This document shows, piece after piece, positions 26,387-35,973 of a stretch of 64,000 nucleotides of DNA. Location: contig NZ_CP031015.1 of NCBI RefSeq assembly GCF_003850245.1, forward strand, positions 930,001-994,000, given 5' to 3'. The DNA is from Microbacterium sp. ABRD28 (lineage in GTDB: Bacteria > Actinomycetota > Actinomycetes > Actinomycetales > Microbacteriaceae). The stretch's first letter is position 1; the number at the start of each line of letters is the position of its first letter. The notes below the pieces were generated by a model that had not been told where the DNA came from, made no database searches, and saw only the letters and a list, made by a program, of their open reading frames with translations. A program made the position numbers and the translations under genes.

Positions 26387-26836
26387 GTGCCGGCATCCGA
26401 CTACATCCAGTCCCTCCGCTCCCGGATCGGTCACGATCTTCTGCTCCTGCCGGGCGTCACCGCCGTCATCCGAGATGGCGAACGGATGCTGCTGGTCCGG
26501 CACGCCCACTCGGGAACCTGGAGCCTCGTCGGCGGGGCCGTCGAACCCGGTGAGGAGCCTCTCGAGGCCGTCATGAGGGAGGTGCGCGAAGAGCTCGACG
26601 CCGAGATCGACGTGACGGGCATCGTCGGCGTGTACGGCGGTGAGCCGCTGATGGTCACCTACCCCAACGGCGACCGGGTGGGGTATGTGACGACCGCCTA
26701 CGAGTGCGTGCTGCGGACGCCGCCGACCCCGGACGGCGTCGAGCTGGTCGAGATCGGATGGTTCGCGCGACGCGACATCGCTTCCCTCGACCGCCGCGGC
26801 TGGATCGACCGGGTGCTCGCCGACGTCAGGGGTTGA
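26387..26836 (+). CDS. NUDIX hydrolase family protein
   Basis: 149 residues. The NUDIX box GGAVEPGEEPLEAVMREVREEL is intact (about residues 46-67), with the preceding SGTWSLV typical of MutT/NudF-like proteins. DYIQSLRSRIGHDLLLLPGVTAVI at the N-terminus is the conserved head of a subgroup annotated as NUDIX domain proteins or ADP-ribose pyrophosphatase-like enzymes. It hydrolyses some X-linked nucleoside diphosphate; the substrate is not known. The GTG at 26387 starts just before this conserved head. The 3' end overlaps the convergent membrane protein gene by 11 bases. Confidence 0.82.
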   Translation: MPASDYIQSLRSRIGHDLLLLPGVTAVIRDGERMLLVRHAHSGTWSLVGGAVEPGEEPLEAVMREVREELDAEIDVTGIVGVYGGEPLMVTYPNGDRVGYVTTAYECVLRTPPTPDGVELVEIGWFARRDIASLDRRGWIDRVLADVRG

Positions 26837-27206
26837 GGCGGTCGGTCTCGGCGATCAGGTTGAGGCGAGTGAGAAGGAGATCGCCCGAGCTCTCGATCGC
26901 GCCGAAGGCGTGTGCGGTGACGAGCATCGCGATGAGCGAGACCGCGAGGATGGCCGGCAAGGCGTAATGACGGCGGACGGTCAGGACGACGACGAGGACC
27001 GCCGTGAGGATCGCGATGGTCTGCCCCGAGACGGTAGCCGCGTGCATGCGGAACGCCGAGTCGACGGTCAAGGCGCCGTACCCGTTGAAGGCGGCCGAGA
27101 GGGCGAAGGGGATCAGCAAGACGCCGACGACGAAGACGATTCCACGGCTGACCGGACGGCGTGGCGGCGCGATGGCGGCCGGCTCGACCGTCGACTGCTG
27201 CGTCAT
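26826..27206 (-). CDS. Hypothetical small membrane protein
   Basis: 126 residues, family not recognised. Three hydrophobic helices are visible: IVFVVGVLLIPFALSAAF (about 23-40), IAILTAVLVVVLTV (about 65-78) and AILAVSLIAMLVTAHAFGAI (about 85-104). A short charged cytoplasmic tail follows. TAGGGT (27213-27218) sits six bases before the ATG, so the transcript is probably leaderless. It overlaps the NUDIX gene tail-to-tail by 11 bases. Confidence 0.7.
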   Translation of the reverse strand: MTQQSTVEPAAIAPPRRPVSRGIVFVVGVLLIPFALSAAFNGYGALTVDSAFRMHAATVSGQTIAILTAVLVVVLTVRRHYALPAILAVSLIAMLVTAHAFGAIESSGDLLLTRLNLIAETDRLNP

Positions 27207-27362
27207 GGTGCGACCCTAGCCTCCGGGCCTCTGCGGGGCCAGGGTTCGGATCCTGGCGGTGGACGGCGAGCCCGTCGCCCGACGGGGTCGTGCGAGACGC
27301 CCGCACAGCTCCTCTCCACCGCGCAGATCGCTCGCCCGGAGGGCATTTCTCGGCGGTCGAAC

Positions 27363-27478
27363 GCGAAATCTGAGGAGTTATGCCGATGCCGCCGTCCCCA
27401 ACTCCTGCAGATTCGGCGCAGAACCCGGGGATTCGGGACTTCGCGGCCCGACGTCGCGTGAACTGCAGGAGTTCGGGA
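27363..27478. repeat. Cluster of AACTCCTGCAGAT repeats (family R2) in a 378-bp gene-free region
   Basis: The gap 27207-27584 contains no credible gene. It holds three copies of one short element: AATCTGAGGAGTT (27367-27379, inverted), AACTCCTGCAGATTCGGCGC (27400-27419) and AACTGCAGGAGTTCGGGAC (27461-27479, inverted). Adjacent copies face each other and can pair. The same element recurs at 62141-62320. Confidence 0.7.
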
Positions 27479-27584
27479 CGCCGCGCGTCGCGCGCGGAAG
27501 GCGGCTTGGTCCCGTGGTGGGGTCGATCGCGGCGTCGCGCCAGCCCACTACGGGCGTGTCATCGACGCTTGGTAGCGTTCCGGC

Positions 27585-28583
27585 ATGCCCGACTCCGACC
27601 TCGACCGAATCGCCGTCGGCTACCGACGGTTCGCCGACCTCGAAGCCCGCGGCACCTCGGCGATCTATGAGGATTGGGCGCGCGCGATCGCGGATGACCC
27701 CGAGATCCTCGCGCTCCTCGCCGAACTGCCGCGGCGCAAACAGCAGCCGCACCTGATCTTCGCCTGCGCGCGCCTGCTCGGCGCGCCGGTCGGCCCATTT
27801 CCGCCGCTTCGAGAATGGATGCTCGCCCACTGGCCGGAGCTCCGCGCGGAGGCGCTCGTGCGCGCGACGCAGACGAACGAGGCGGGGCGGTGCGCGGTGC
27901 TTCTCCCCGTGCTCTCGCGGTTGCCCGGTCCCCTCGCCCTCATCGAGGCCGGTGCCTCGGCGGGGCTCACCCTCTACCCCGATCGGTACAGCTACCGCTA
28001 TGGCGTTGGGGGCCACATCCGCGCGCTGGATCCTGCCGATGGGACGAGCGGTGCCATCCTCGAATGCACCATCGATGAGGCGAGCGTTCCCGAGAGGCTC
28101 CCTGAAGTCGTCTGGCGGGCGGGTATCGATCTCAACCCGCTTGATATCACCGACCCCGCCGCCCTCACCTGGCTCGAGACCCTCATCTGGCCCGAGCACG
28201 ATCACCGTCGCCGGCGCCTGGACGCCGCGGCGGCCATCGCCGCGGCCGACCCGCCGCACCTCGAGCAGGGCGACATCCTCGAGCGTGTTCCCGATCTCGT
28301 TACGCGCGCACCACGCGGTGCCCGCGTGGTCGTCTATCACAGCTCGGTCGTCATGTACCTCGATGCCGAGCGCCGTGCCGCATTCGCCGACCTCATGCGC
28401 AGCCTCGACGACGTCACCTGGGTGAGCAACGAGGGGTCCGACGTCTTCACCGATATCACCATGAAGGCAGGGGTGGATGCCGGTGGCCGCAACATCCTCG
28501 CGGTGAACGGCGAACCGCTCGCCCTCGCGGGCACGCACGGGCAGAGCTACGAGGCACTCCCCGGCGCAGCGCTCAAGGTCTGA
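27585..28583 (+). CDS. DUF2332 domain-containing protein
   Basis: 332 residues, matching the full length of the DUF2332 family common in Actinobacteria. It begins with AVGYRRFADLEARGTSAIYEDWARAIADDPEIL and contains LIEAGASAGLTLYPDRYSYRYG, then GIDLNPLDITDP and VYHSSVVMYL. The glycine-rich ALIEAGASAGL with the following acidic residue resembles a methyltransferase SAM-binding loop, so an SAM-dependent activity is possible, but the family has no established function. TAGCGT six bases before the ATG gives a leaderless promoter. The gene stands alone between repeat-bearing intergenic regions. Confidence 0.85.
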   Translation: MPDSDLDRIAVGYRRFADLEARGTSAIYEDWARAIADDPEILALLAELPRRKQQPHLIFACARLLGAPVGPFPPLREWMLAHWPELRAEALVRATQTNEAGRCAVLLPVLSRLPGPLALIEAGASAGLTLYPDRYSYRYGVGGHIRALDPADGTSGAILECTIDEASVPERLPEVVWRAGIDLNPLDITDPAALTWLETLIWPEHDHRRRRLDAAAAIAAADPPHLEQGDILERVPDLVTRAPRGARVVVYHSSVVMYLDAERRAAFADLMRSLDDVTWVSNEGSDVFTDITMKAGVDAGGRNILAVNGEPLALAGTHGQSYEALPGAALKV

Positions 28584-28674
28584 TCCCCTTTCCTGCGGAG
28601 ATGCGCGCTCACGCGGATCATCGCGAGCGCCTGAGCGCAACAAGCGTCGCGAGCGCGTCGCGCGTGGGCGCGGC

Positions 28675-28902
28675 TCAGTCCCGCAGGTAGCCCGTGGCGG
28701 GGTCGATCTCGGCCAGGAACCCGGCGATGTGATCGCGGGCCTCGGCGTCGGTGAGCGCCGCGCCGTCGGTGCGTCCGATGGCGAAGCCGTACCCCGTGTT
28801 CGGGCCGCTCAGCCAGGCGAAGTGATTCGCGCCTTCGTGCAGGGTCACCTCGAAGGTCTCGCCCTGGACCCTCAGGACGTGTGACTCATTCCCGAACATC
28901 AT
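28675..28902 (-). CDS. Small hypothetical protein
   Basis: 75 residues, not recognised as a named family. It is soluble, with an alternating beta-strand pattern at the N-terminus (VLRVQGETFEVTLHEGANHFAWLSG) and a helix (TDAEARDHIAGFLAEI) ending in DPATGYLRD. The start overlaps the end of the upstream membrane protein by 17 bases (ATGATG inside its last codons), so translational coupling is likely. The second ATG at 28899 is equally possible. The good codon-position bias and coupling make it credible despite its size. Confidence 0.65.
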   Translation of the reverse strand: MMFGNESHVLRVQGETFEVTLHEGANHFAWLSGPNTGYGFAIGRTDGAALTDAEARDHIAGFLAEIDPATGYLRD

Positions 28903-29593
28903 CCGCCCGCCCGCGCACCAGCGACGGGAGCCGGTGGTCGGTCAGGGTGAGGATGATGGCCAGCACGATGCCGATCGCGAGGACGACGAAGGAGTTGAGG
29001 ATCGATGCGGTCAACCCGATCTCGGTGACGTCGAGGAACGGATACGGGTACCACCCGGTGACCGCCCCGTGGAGGAAGGTGTACACCAGCCACAACACCG
29101 GCCAGATGAAGGCGAGGAGCGTCGTCGTCCACGAGATGCGGGGCCGCGGCCCGAAGATGAGCCAGCCGACGAGTGTCGCCCACGGCGCGATGTAGTGGAA
29201 GCCGATCGTGGCGACCAGCGCCCAGCCCTGCGGGTCGACGAGGCGGGCGAGGACGGTCTCGTAGACGAGGCCGGTGATGATGATGCCGAGCAGGGCATCC
29301 ATCCGGAGCACCCGCCACACCTTCCCGTCACGGTGCACGTTCAGCATCAGCGCAATCGACGTCGCGAGCACGAACAGGTTGCTCTGGATGGTGAAGAAGC
29401 TGAACAACCTGACCAGCCGTGTGCCGATGGGTCCGGTCGCGTTCGATCCGGAATTCGCGTCCTGTCCACCGGTGAGGATCAACACGATCTGAATCACCAG
29501 CGCGATGGCGACGACCACCGCGATCGCGCCGTACCAGGCCCGCGCGACCCGCACGCGGACGTCCTGTCTCTTCTCCGTCACCGTCGTCGTCAT
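28886..29593 (-). CDS. Pr6Pr family membrane protein
   Basis: 235 residues with six membrane helices. The first is YGAIAVVVAIALVIQIVLIL; then come FFTIQSNLFVLATSIALML, ALLGIIITGLVYETVL, IGFHYIAPWATLVGWLIFGP, LLAFIWPVLWLVYTFLHG and ILNSFVVLAIGIVLAIIL. FTIQSNLFV, HYIAPW and TGWYPYPFLDV are hallmarks of the Pr6Pr (FAR-17a/AIG1-like) membrane proteins, whose function in bacteria is unknown. A GGGGAAG ribosome site precedes the ATG at 29593, which is therefore preferred to ATG 29758 in repeat-like sequence. It is coupled to the small gene downstream. Confidence 0.82.
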   Translation of the reverse strand: MTTTVTEKRQDVRVRVARAWYGAIAVVVAIALVIQIVLILTGGQDANSGSNATGPIGTRLVRLFSFFTIQSNLFVLATSIALMLNVHRDGKVWRVLRMDALLGIIITGLVYETVLARLVDPQGWALVATIGFHYIAPWATLVGWLIFGPRPRISWTTTLLAFIWPVLWLVYTFLHGAVTGWYPYPFLDVTEIGLTASILNSFVVLAIGIVLAIILTLTDHRLPSLVRGRADDVRE

Positions 29594-29793
29594 GTCTTCC
29601 CCCGATCCTGAAAAGCTTTCCCCAGCCCGGCACATCGTATCCATCTGCCTGTGGGCCAGGGGACAACCGGAGAGAGGTGGCGTCATGCACCCAGCGCAGA
29701 TCCGCCTCCCGCTCAACTGCAAGCGATTGCGGGGATGAGGCAACAAACCTCGTCGCACCCGCGCAAAACCGCAACGTTAAGGGATTCTCATGA

Positions 29794-29832
29794 TGTAAGC
29801 GCTTGCAAACAGAACGCTTTCCCAGGTACGGT
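29794..29832 (+). promoter_or_regulatory. Promoter with LacI-type operator for the amylopullulanase gene
   Basis: The palindrome TGTAAGCGCTTGCA (29794-29807) centred on CG fits the LacI/GalR/CcpA-type consensus TGNAANCGNTTNCA. TTGCAA (29803-29808) overlaps it as a -35, and TACGGT (29827-29832) follows after 18 bases as a -10. A MalR-like repressor responding to maltodextrins is the likely regulator; none is encoded nearby. The rest of 29594-29883 shows nothing else. Confidence 0.65.
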
Positions 29833-29883
29833 CACCCGGAGTCCCCCATCCGCACGTCGCCGTGCCGCCCCTTCAGGAGCCCC

Positions 29884-32800
29884 GTGTCGAAGCCGACCTC
29901 CTCCCGTGTCCGCCGCGTTCTGGCCGCCTTCACCGGCGCCGCGCTCGTCCTCAGCGGGAGCGTCGCGCTCACCCCCGCGGCCACGGCCGCGACCCCGCCC
30001 GACGATGCGCGCACCGTCGCCCTCGTCGGCTCCCTGCAGTCCGAGCTCGGCTGCTCCGATGACTGGCAGCCCGACTGCGCGGCCACCGAGCTCGCCCTCA
30101 CCGACACCGAGGGCGTGTACGCGGCCGAGTTCGAGGTGCCCGCCGGCACCTACGAGTACAAGGTCGCGCTCAACGACGCATGGGATGAGGCCTACGGCCT
30201 CGACGGCGGCGCCGACAACATCCCGCTCACGATCGCCGGGCCCACCACCCTGCGCTTCACTTTCGACGACACCGTCGACCGAGTGGGTCTCGAAGCGCTC
30301 AGCCTCCGTGGCGGCTACGACGACGCGGACGACGCGCTGGTCGCATCGCCGGTACGCCAGCCGGGCAGCGACGAGCAGTTCTACTTCGTCATGACCGACC
30401 GGTTCGCCAACGGCGACCCGACGAACGACACCGGAGGCTTCGAGGGCGACCGCCTCGCGACCGGGTTCGACCCGACCGACAAGGGCTTCTTCCACGGCGG
30501 CGACATCGCCGGTCTCCGCGCGAACCTCGACTACATCGAAGGTCTCGGAACGAGTGCGATCTGGCTGACCCCGAGCTTCGCCAACCGCCCGGTGCAGGGC
30601 GAGGGCGAGAACGCCAGCGCCGGGTACCACGGCTACTGGGTCACCGACTTCACCCGCATCGACCCGCACCTCGGTACCAACGAAGAGCTCGAGGCCCTCA
30701 TCGCCGAGGCCCACGACCGCGGCATCAAGGTCTACTTCGACATCATCACCAACCACACGGCCGACGTCATCTCCTACGCGGGGGGCCAGTACTCCTACAT
30801 CGACCAGGCGACCTCGCCCTACCTCGATGCGGCCGGCAACGCCTTCACCCCCGATGACTACGCCGGCGGCGACACCTTCCCCGAGCTCGACCCCGCGACA
30901 TCCTTCCCCTACACCCCGGTCATCGCCGAAGCCGATCAGAACGCCAAGACCCCCGAGTGGCTGAACGACCCGACGCTGTACCACAACCGCGGCGACTCGA
31001 CCTGGTCGGGAGAGTCGGTCACCTACGGCGACTTCTCGGGCCTCGACGACCTGATGACCGAGCACCCCACGGTGGTCAACGGCTTCGTCGCGGTGTACCA
31101 GGACTGGATCGACCTCGGCATCGACGGGTTCCGCATCGACACCGCCAAGCACGTGAACTTCGAGTTCTGGGAGACGTGGTCGACCGAGGTGCTCGACTAC
31201 GCCCACGCGCAGGGCAAGCCCGACTTCTTCATGTTCGGCGAGGTCTACGACGCCGACCCGGTGAAGCTCTCGCCCTACGTCCGCGACACCGACATGAACA
31301 GCGTGCTCGACTTCGCCTTCCAGTCGTCGGCCATCAGCTTCGCCGCGGGCAACAGCGCCAAGGGTCTGCAGAGCCTGTACGCCGGCGACGACCGGTACAC
31401 CACCCCCGACAGCTCGGCGACCGCGCTGCCGACCTTCCTCGGCAACCACGACATGGGCCGGGTCGGATACTTCCTGAAGAACACGGATGACGCGCTGGCG
31501 CGCGACCTCCTCGCCCACGAGCTGATGTTCTTCGGCCGCGGCCAGCCGGTGGTCTACTACGGCGACGAGCAGGGCTTCGCCGGCGCCGACCCCGGAAACG
31601 ACAAGAGCGCCCGCCAGAGCCTCTTCGCCAGCCAGGTGGCCGAGTACCAGGAGCAGACGCTCCTCACCGGCGAGACCGCGGGCTCGGTCGACCGCTTCGA
31701 CACCGACGCCCCCGTCTACACCCACATCGCCGCGCTGTCGCAGCTGCGAGAAGACCACCCGGCGCTGTCGACCGGGGCGCAGATCGAGCGCTACGCCGAC
31801 AACGGCGCGGGTGTCTACGCCTTCTCACGCGTCGACCGCGACGAGAAGACCGAGTACCTCGTCGCCCTGAACAACACCACGGCCGACAAGACCGTCGAGG
31901 TGACGACGTTGACGGCGGATGCCTCGTTCACCCCGATCTACGGCACCGACCAGGGCCTCACGACCGATGCCGCCTCAACGGCGTCGGTCACCGTCCCCGC
32001 CCTCTCGGCAGCGGTCTATCGCGCCGACGCGACCGTCACCGCCCCCGAGGCCGCACAAGAGATCTCGGTGTCTGCACCCGCCCCGGGCGCGGCGCTGACG
32101 GGTCAGGTGGCGATCGCAGCGGATGTCGCCGACGCGACCTGGCAGGAGACGAGCTTCGCCTGGCGGGTCGTCGGGTCCGACGAGTGGACCTCGCTCGGCA
32201 CGGCCGAGGACACCGACCCCCGCGTCTTCCACGACATCCGCGGCCTCCAGACCGGCACGCTGGTGGAGTATCGCGCGGTCAGCGTCGACGCCGCGGGGCA
32301 GCGTTCGGCGGCGTCGACCTACGCTTCGGTGGGTAACGCCGTGACGCTCGAGGTGCCCGAGGTTCCCGAGTCGCCGATCGACATGGTGACCGTGCCCGGA
32401 AGCCTCAACTCCGAGATGGGTTGCGCGGGCGACTGGGCCCCCGGCTGCGAGGCGGCGAAGCTCACCCTCGGCGCCGATGGCATCTGGAAGGGCACCTTCG
32501 ACCTTCCGGCAGGGGACTACGAGTACAAGGTCGCCCTCAACGGATCGTGGGACGTCAACTACGGCGCGAACGGTGTGCTCGACGGGACCAACATCGCCAT
32601 TACGCACGCCGGTGGTCCGATCACGTTCTACTTCGACCCGCGCTCGAACATCGTGCAGTCCACCGCCGAGGGTCCGATCGTGACGGTCCCCGGGTCGATG
32701 CAGGACGAGCTCGGCTGCGCCGGCGACTGGGCGCCGGACTGCCTCGCCACCCTCATGGCCGACGGCGACGGCGACGGCGTCTACGAGTTCACGACCGATC

Positions 32801-35800
32801 AGATCCCCGCCGGCGCCTACGAGGCGAAGGTCGCGCACGGCCTGAGCTGGGATGAGAACTACGGCGTCGGAGGCACGCCCGGGGGCGGCAACTACAGCTT
32901 CAGCGCCGCTGACGGCGAACTCATCGTCTTCCGCTACGCCCTCGACACCCACCTGCTCGAGATCGAGGTGACGAACCCGCCGCTCGCGGGCACCGGTGAG
33001 CTCCGTGCGCACTGGATCGACGAGAACACCCTCGCCTGGCCGAGCGACCTCGGTGCGGACGCTGCTGACGCGACCTGGCAGCTGCACGCCTCGCCCGCGG
33101 CATCCCTCGCTCTCGAAGACGATGAGATCGTCGGCGGCGACGCGTTCGATCTGACCGTGATCGACGGAGGACTGACCGAGGATCAGCAGGCGCGGTTCCC
33201 GGCGCTTGCCGACTTCGTCGCGCTCGAACTCTCGGATGCCGACGCCGCGGCGCTGCTCAAGGGGCAGCTGATGGTGTCGCAGCGGGGCGCCGACGGCGCG
33301 GTCGCCGCGTTCACGGGTGTGCAGATCCCCGGTGTGCTCGACGACCTCTACGCCGGCGCGGTCGCCGACGTCGACCTCGGCGTGACCTTCGACGGCGACG
33401 TGCCGACCTTCCGCCTCTGGGCGCCGACGTCGCAGTCCGCGACCCTTCTGACCTGGGACGCCGGGGGAGACCCGGCCGACGCCGAGCGGCATGAGGCCGA
33501 GTGGGACGCGGCATCCGGTGTCTGGACCGTCGAAGACGGCAGCGCCCTCGCAGGTGCGGAGTACCTCTGGGAGGTCGTCGTCTACGCCCCGTCGACCGGA
33601 ACGATCGAGACCAACCGGGTCACCGACCCGTACGCGGTCGCCCTGACGCTCAACTCGACCGCGTCCGTCGCCGTGGACCTCGCCGCCGACGACTGGCGTC
33701 CCGAGGCGTGGGAGGAGACCCCGGCGCCGGTCATCGACCGCCCGGTCGACCGCGCGATCTACGAGCTCCACGTCCGCGACTTCTCGATCGGTGACGCCAC
33801 GGTCCCCGAGGAGGAGCGCGGCACCTACCGGGCCTTCACGCGCGACAGCGCGGGCACCGCACAGCTGCGCGAACTCGCCGACGCCGGCATCAACACCGTG
33901 CACCTGCTCCCGACCTTCGACATCGCCACGATCGAGGAGGACCGTTCGCAGCAGGCGCAGCCCGACTGCGACCTGGCTTCGTACGGCCCCGCCGACACCG
34001 CGCAGCAGGCCTGCATCGAGGCGATCGCCGACGCCGACGGCTTCAACTGGGGCTACGACCCGTACCACTTCTCCACGCCCGAGGGCTCGTACGCCGTCGA
34101 CGCCGAGGGCGGCGCGCGCGTGCACGAGTTCCGCGAGATGGTCGGGGCGCTGCACGGCATGGGGCTCCAGGTCGTGCTCGACCAGGTGTTCAACCACACC
34201 GCCCAGTCGGGTCAGGGCGAGAAGTCGGTGCTCGACAAGGTCGTGCCGGGCTACTACCACCGCCTGAACCTCGCTGGGGGAGTGGAGACCTCCACCTGCT
34301 GCCAGAACGTCGCGACCGAGCACGAGCTCGCCGAGAAGCTCATGGTCGACTCCGTGGTGCTGTGGGCCAAGCAGTACAAGGTCGACGGATTCCGCTTCGA
34401 CCTCATGGGCCACCACTCCAAGGCCAACATGCTCGCGGTGCGCGCCGCGCTCGACGAGCTGACCCTCGAAGAGGACGGCGTCGACGGTTCGGCGATCTAT
34501 CTCTACGGCGAGGGCTGGAACTTCGGCGAGGTGGCGAACAACGCCCTGTTCGAGCAGGCCACGCAGGGTCAGCTCGGCGGCACCGGCATCGGCACCTTCA
34601 GCGACCGGCTGCGCGACGCCGTCCACGGCGGCAGCCCCGTGGCCGGTGAGACGGTGCAGCAGCAGGGCTTCGGCACCGGGCTCGGCACCGACCCCAACGG
34701 GGTGCCCATCAACGGCACGCCGGAGGAGGCGCTGGCCGACCTCGGACTGCAGACCGACCTGGTCAAGCTCGGGCTCGCGGGGAACCTCCGCGACTTCACG
34801 CTCACCGATCACACCGGTGCGGTGAGGGCCGGCGACGAACTCGATTACCGCGGGTCGCCCGCCGGCTACGCCGAGCAGCCCGACGAGATCATCACCTACG
34901 TCGACGCGCACGACAACGAGACGCTCTACGACCTGTCGGTGCTCAAGCTTCCGGCCGACACGGCGATGGCCGACCGGGTGCGCATGAACACCCTGTCGCT
35001 GGCGACGACCGCGTTCGCCCAGACGCCGTCGTTCTGGCACGCCGGCACCGAGCTGCTGCGCTCGAAGTCGCTGGACCGCAACAGCTACAACTCCGGCGAC
35101 TGGTTCAATCGCATCGACTGGACCGGGCAGGAGTCGACCTTCGGCTCGGGTCTCCCGCGGGCGGCCGACAACGAGGACAAGTGGGCGATCATGAGCCCCC
35201 TGCTGGCGGATCCGGCCCTGAAGCCCGCTGCGGCCGACATCGCCGCCGCCGAGGCATCCGCCCTGGATCTGCTGCGGACGCGCGAGGATGTCGACCTGCT
35301 GCGCCTCGGATCGGCGGCTCTCATCCAGGAGAAGGTGTCGTTCCCCGGCAGCGGCCCGGAGGCCCCTGCGGGCCTGTTGGTGATGCTCATCGACGACCTC
35401 CTCGGCGAGGATGTCGACCCCGAGCTGAGCGGTGCGCTGGTGGTCTTCAACGTCTCGCCCGACGCGGTCTCGCAGAGGCTGCCCGAGCTCGAGGGGCGCT
35501 CGTTCGCCCTCGCGCCGACGCTCGCGGACGGCACCGACGAGGTCGTGAAGTCCACAGCGTGGGATGCCGCGACCGGCGACCTGACCGTGCCGGCGCGCTC
35601 CGTGGCGGTGCTGGTCGAGGACCAGGCCGACGGCGGGTCCGGCGAGGAGCCCGGTGAGGGTCCCGGCGACGGATCCGGTGAGGGCCCCGGTGACGGATCG
35701 GGCGAGCAGCCTGGTGCAGGGTCCGGTGGCGGGTCGGATGACGACGGCGCGTCGACCGGCGGAGACTCGGCCGCCCCGGGTCTGCTGGGGGTGACCGGTT

Positions 35801-35898
35801 CGGAGCTGCCGTTCGGCCTCGCCATCGCGGCGGTGCTCCTCCTTCTCGGAGGGGCGCTGATGGTGATCCTTCGTCGGGCGGCGGCGCGGCGCGGCTGA
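29884..35898 (+). CDS. Secreted cell-wall-anchored amylopullulanase (two GH13 domains)
   Basis: 2004 residues. A signal peptide (SSRVRRVLAAFTGAALVLSG, cleavage near residue 35) is followed by an X25 starch-related module (about 40-130) and a GH13 alpha-amylase domain with Asp419 (GFRIDTAKH), Glu453 (FGEVYDAD) and Asp523 (GNHDMGR). Two more X25 modules start near 834 and 933. A pullulanase-type GH13 follows, with Asp1506 (GFRFDLMGHH), Glu1543 (YGEGWNFG) and Asp1677 (DAHDNE). A glycine/proline linker, LGVTG (1968-1972), a hydrophobic helix and arginines end the protein. Both catalytic sets are intact, so it should cut alpha-1,4 and alpha-1,6 bonds of starch or glycogen at the cell surface, like bifidobacterial ApuB. 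AGGAG lies five bases before the GTG start. Confidence 0.92.
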   Translation: MSKPTSSRVRRVLAAFTGAALVLSGSVALTPAATAATPPDDARTVALVGSLQSELGCSDDWQPDCAATELALTDTEGVYAAEFEVPAGTYEYKVALNDAWDEAYGLDGGADNIPLTIAGPTTLRFTFDDTVDRVGLEALSLRGGYDDADDALVASPVRQPGSDEQFYFVMTDRFANGDPTNDTGGFEGDRLATGFDPTDKGFFHGGDIAGLRANLDYIEGLGTSAIWLTPSFANRPVQGEGENASAGYHGYWVTDFTRIDPHLGTNEELEALIAEAHDRGIKVYFDIITNHTADVISYAGGQYSYIDQATSPYLDAAGNAFTPDDYAGGDTFPELDPATSFPYTPVIAEADQNAKTPEWLNDPTLYHNRGDSTWSGESVTYGDFSGLDDLMTEHPTVVNGFVAVYQDWIDLGIDGFRIDTAKHVNFEFWETWSTEVLDYAHAQGKPDFFMFGEVYDADPVKLSPYVRDTDMNSVLDFAFQSSAISFAAGNSAKGLQSLYAGDDRYTTPDSSATALPTFLGNHDMGRVGYFLKNTDDALARDLLAHELMFFGRGQPVVYYGDEQGFAGADPGNDKSARQSLFASQVAEYQEQTLLTGETAGSVDRFDTDAPVYTHIAALSQLREDHPALSTGAQIERYADNGAGVYAFSRVDRDEKTEYLVALNNTTADKTVEVTTLTADASFTPIYGTDQGLTTDAASTASVTVPALSAAVYRADATVTAPEAAQEISVSAPAPGAALTGQVAIAADVADATWQETSFAWRVVGSDEWTSLGTAEDTDPRVFHDIRGLQTGTLVEYRAVSVDAAGQRSAASTYASVGNAVTLEVPEVPESPIDMVTVPGSLNSEMGCAGDWAPGCEAAKLTLGADGIWKGTFDLPAGDYEYKVALNGSWDVNYGANGVLDGTNIAITHAGGPITFYFDPRSNIVQSTAEGPIVTVPGSMQDELGCAGDWAPDCLATLMADGDGDGVYEFTTDQIPAGAYEAKVAHGLSWDENYGVGGTPGGGNYSFSAADGELIVFRYALDTHLLEIEVTNPPLAGTGELRAHWIDENTLAWPSDLGADAADATWQLHASPAASLALEDDEIVGGDAFDLTVIDGGLTEDQQARFPALADFVALELSDADAAALLKGQLMVSQRGADGAVAAFTGVQIPGVLDDLYAGAVADVDLGVTFDGDVPTFRLWAPTSQSATLLTWDAGGDPADAERHEAEWDAASGVWTVEDGSALAGAEYLWEVVVYAPSTGTIETNRVTDPYAVALTLNSTASVAVDLAADDWRPEAWEETPAPVIDRPVDRAIYELHVRDFSIGDATVPEEERGTYRAFTRDSAGTAQLRELADAGINTVHLLPTFDIATIEEDRSQQAQPDCDLASYGPADTAQQACIEAIADADGFNWGYDPYHFSTPEGSYAVDAEGGARVHEFREMVGALHGMGLQVVLDQVFNHTAQSGQGEKSVLDKVVPGYYHRLNLAGGVETSTCCQNVATEHELAEKLMVDSVVLWAKQYKVDGFRFDLMGHHSKANMLAVRAALDELTLEEDGVDGSAIYLYGEGWNFGEVANNALFEQATQGQLGGTGIGTFSDRLRDAVHGGSPVAGETVQQQGFGTGLGTDPNGVPINGTPEEALADLGLQTDLVKLGLAGNLRDFTLTDHTGAVRAGDELDYRGSPAGYAEQPDEIITYVDAHDNETLYDLSVLKLPADTAMADRVRMNTLSLATTAFAQTPSFWHAGTELLRSKSLDRNSYNSGDWFNRIDWTGQESTFGSGLPRAADNEDKWAIMSPLLADPALKPAAADIAAAEASALDLLRTREDVDLLRLGSAALIQEKVSFPGSGPEAPAGLLVMLIDDLLGEDVDPELSGALVVFNVSPDAVSQRLPELEGRSFALAPTLADGTDEVVKSTAWDAATGDLTVPARSVAVLVEDQADGGSGEEPGEGPGDGSGEGPGDGSGEQPGAGSGGGSDDDGASTGGDSAAPGLLGVTGSELPFGLAIAAVLLLLGGALMVILRRAAARRG

Positions 35899-35919
35899 CC
35901 GCCCGTCACAGCGGACCAC

Positions 35920-35967
35920 GTCGGGGTCGCGCAGGGTCTCACCCGAGATGTCCTGCGCGACCCCGAC
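35920..35967. terminator. Bidirectional terminator hairpin
   Basis: A perfect 16-bp inverted repeat, GTCGGGGTCGCGCAGG (35920-35935) and CCTGCGCGACCCCGAC (35952-35967), has an inner TCTC/GAGA pair in the loop. It sits between the convergent amylopullulanase and VOC genes, as expected for a shared terminator. No long U tract follows, which is usual in high-G+C actinobacteria. Confidence 0.75.
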
Positions 35968-35973
35968 ATCGGC

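Noticed and set aside
28584..28674. GC-rich region after DUF2332 considered as another repeat or terminator
   Set aside because: Short self-complementary pieces such as GCGCTC/GAGCGC exist, but no stem is long enough to stand out from the base composition.
31975..35919. Long minus-strand open frame (about 1300 codons) opposite the amylopullulanase; similar ones at 29788-31758
   Set aside because: An antisense shadow typical of high-G+C DNA. It is arginine/glycine-rich without any domain, while the plus strand encodes two complete GH13 enzymes.
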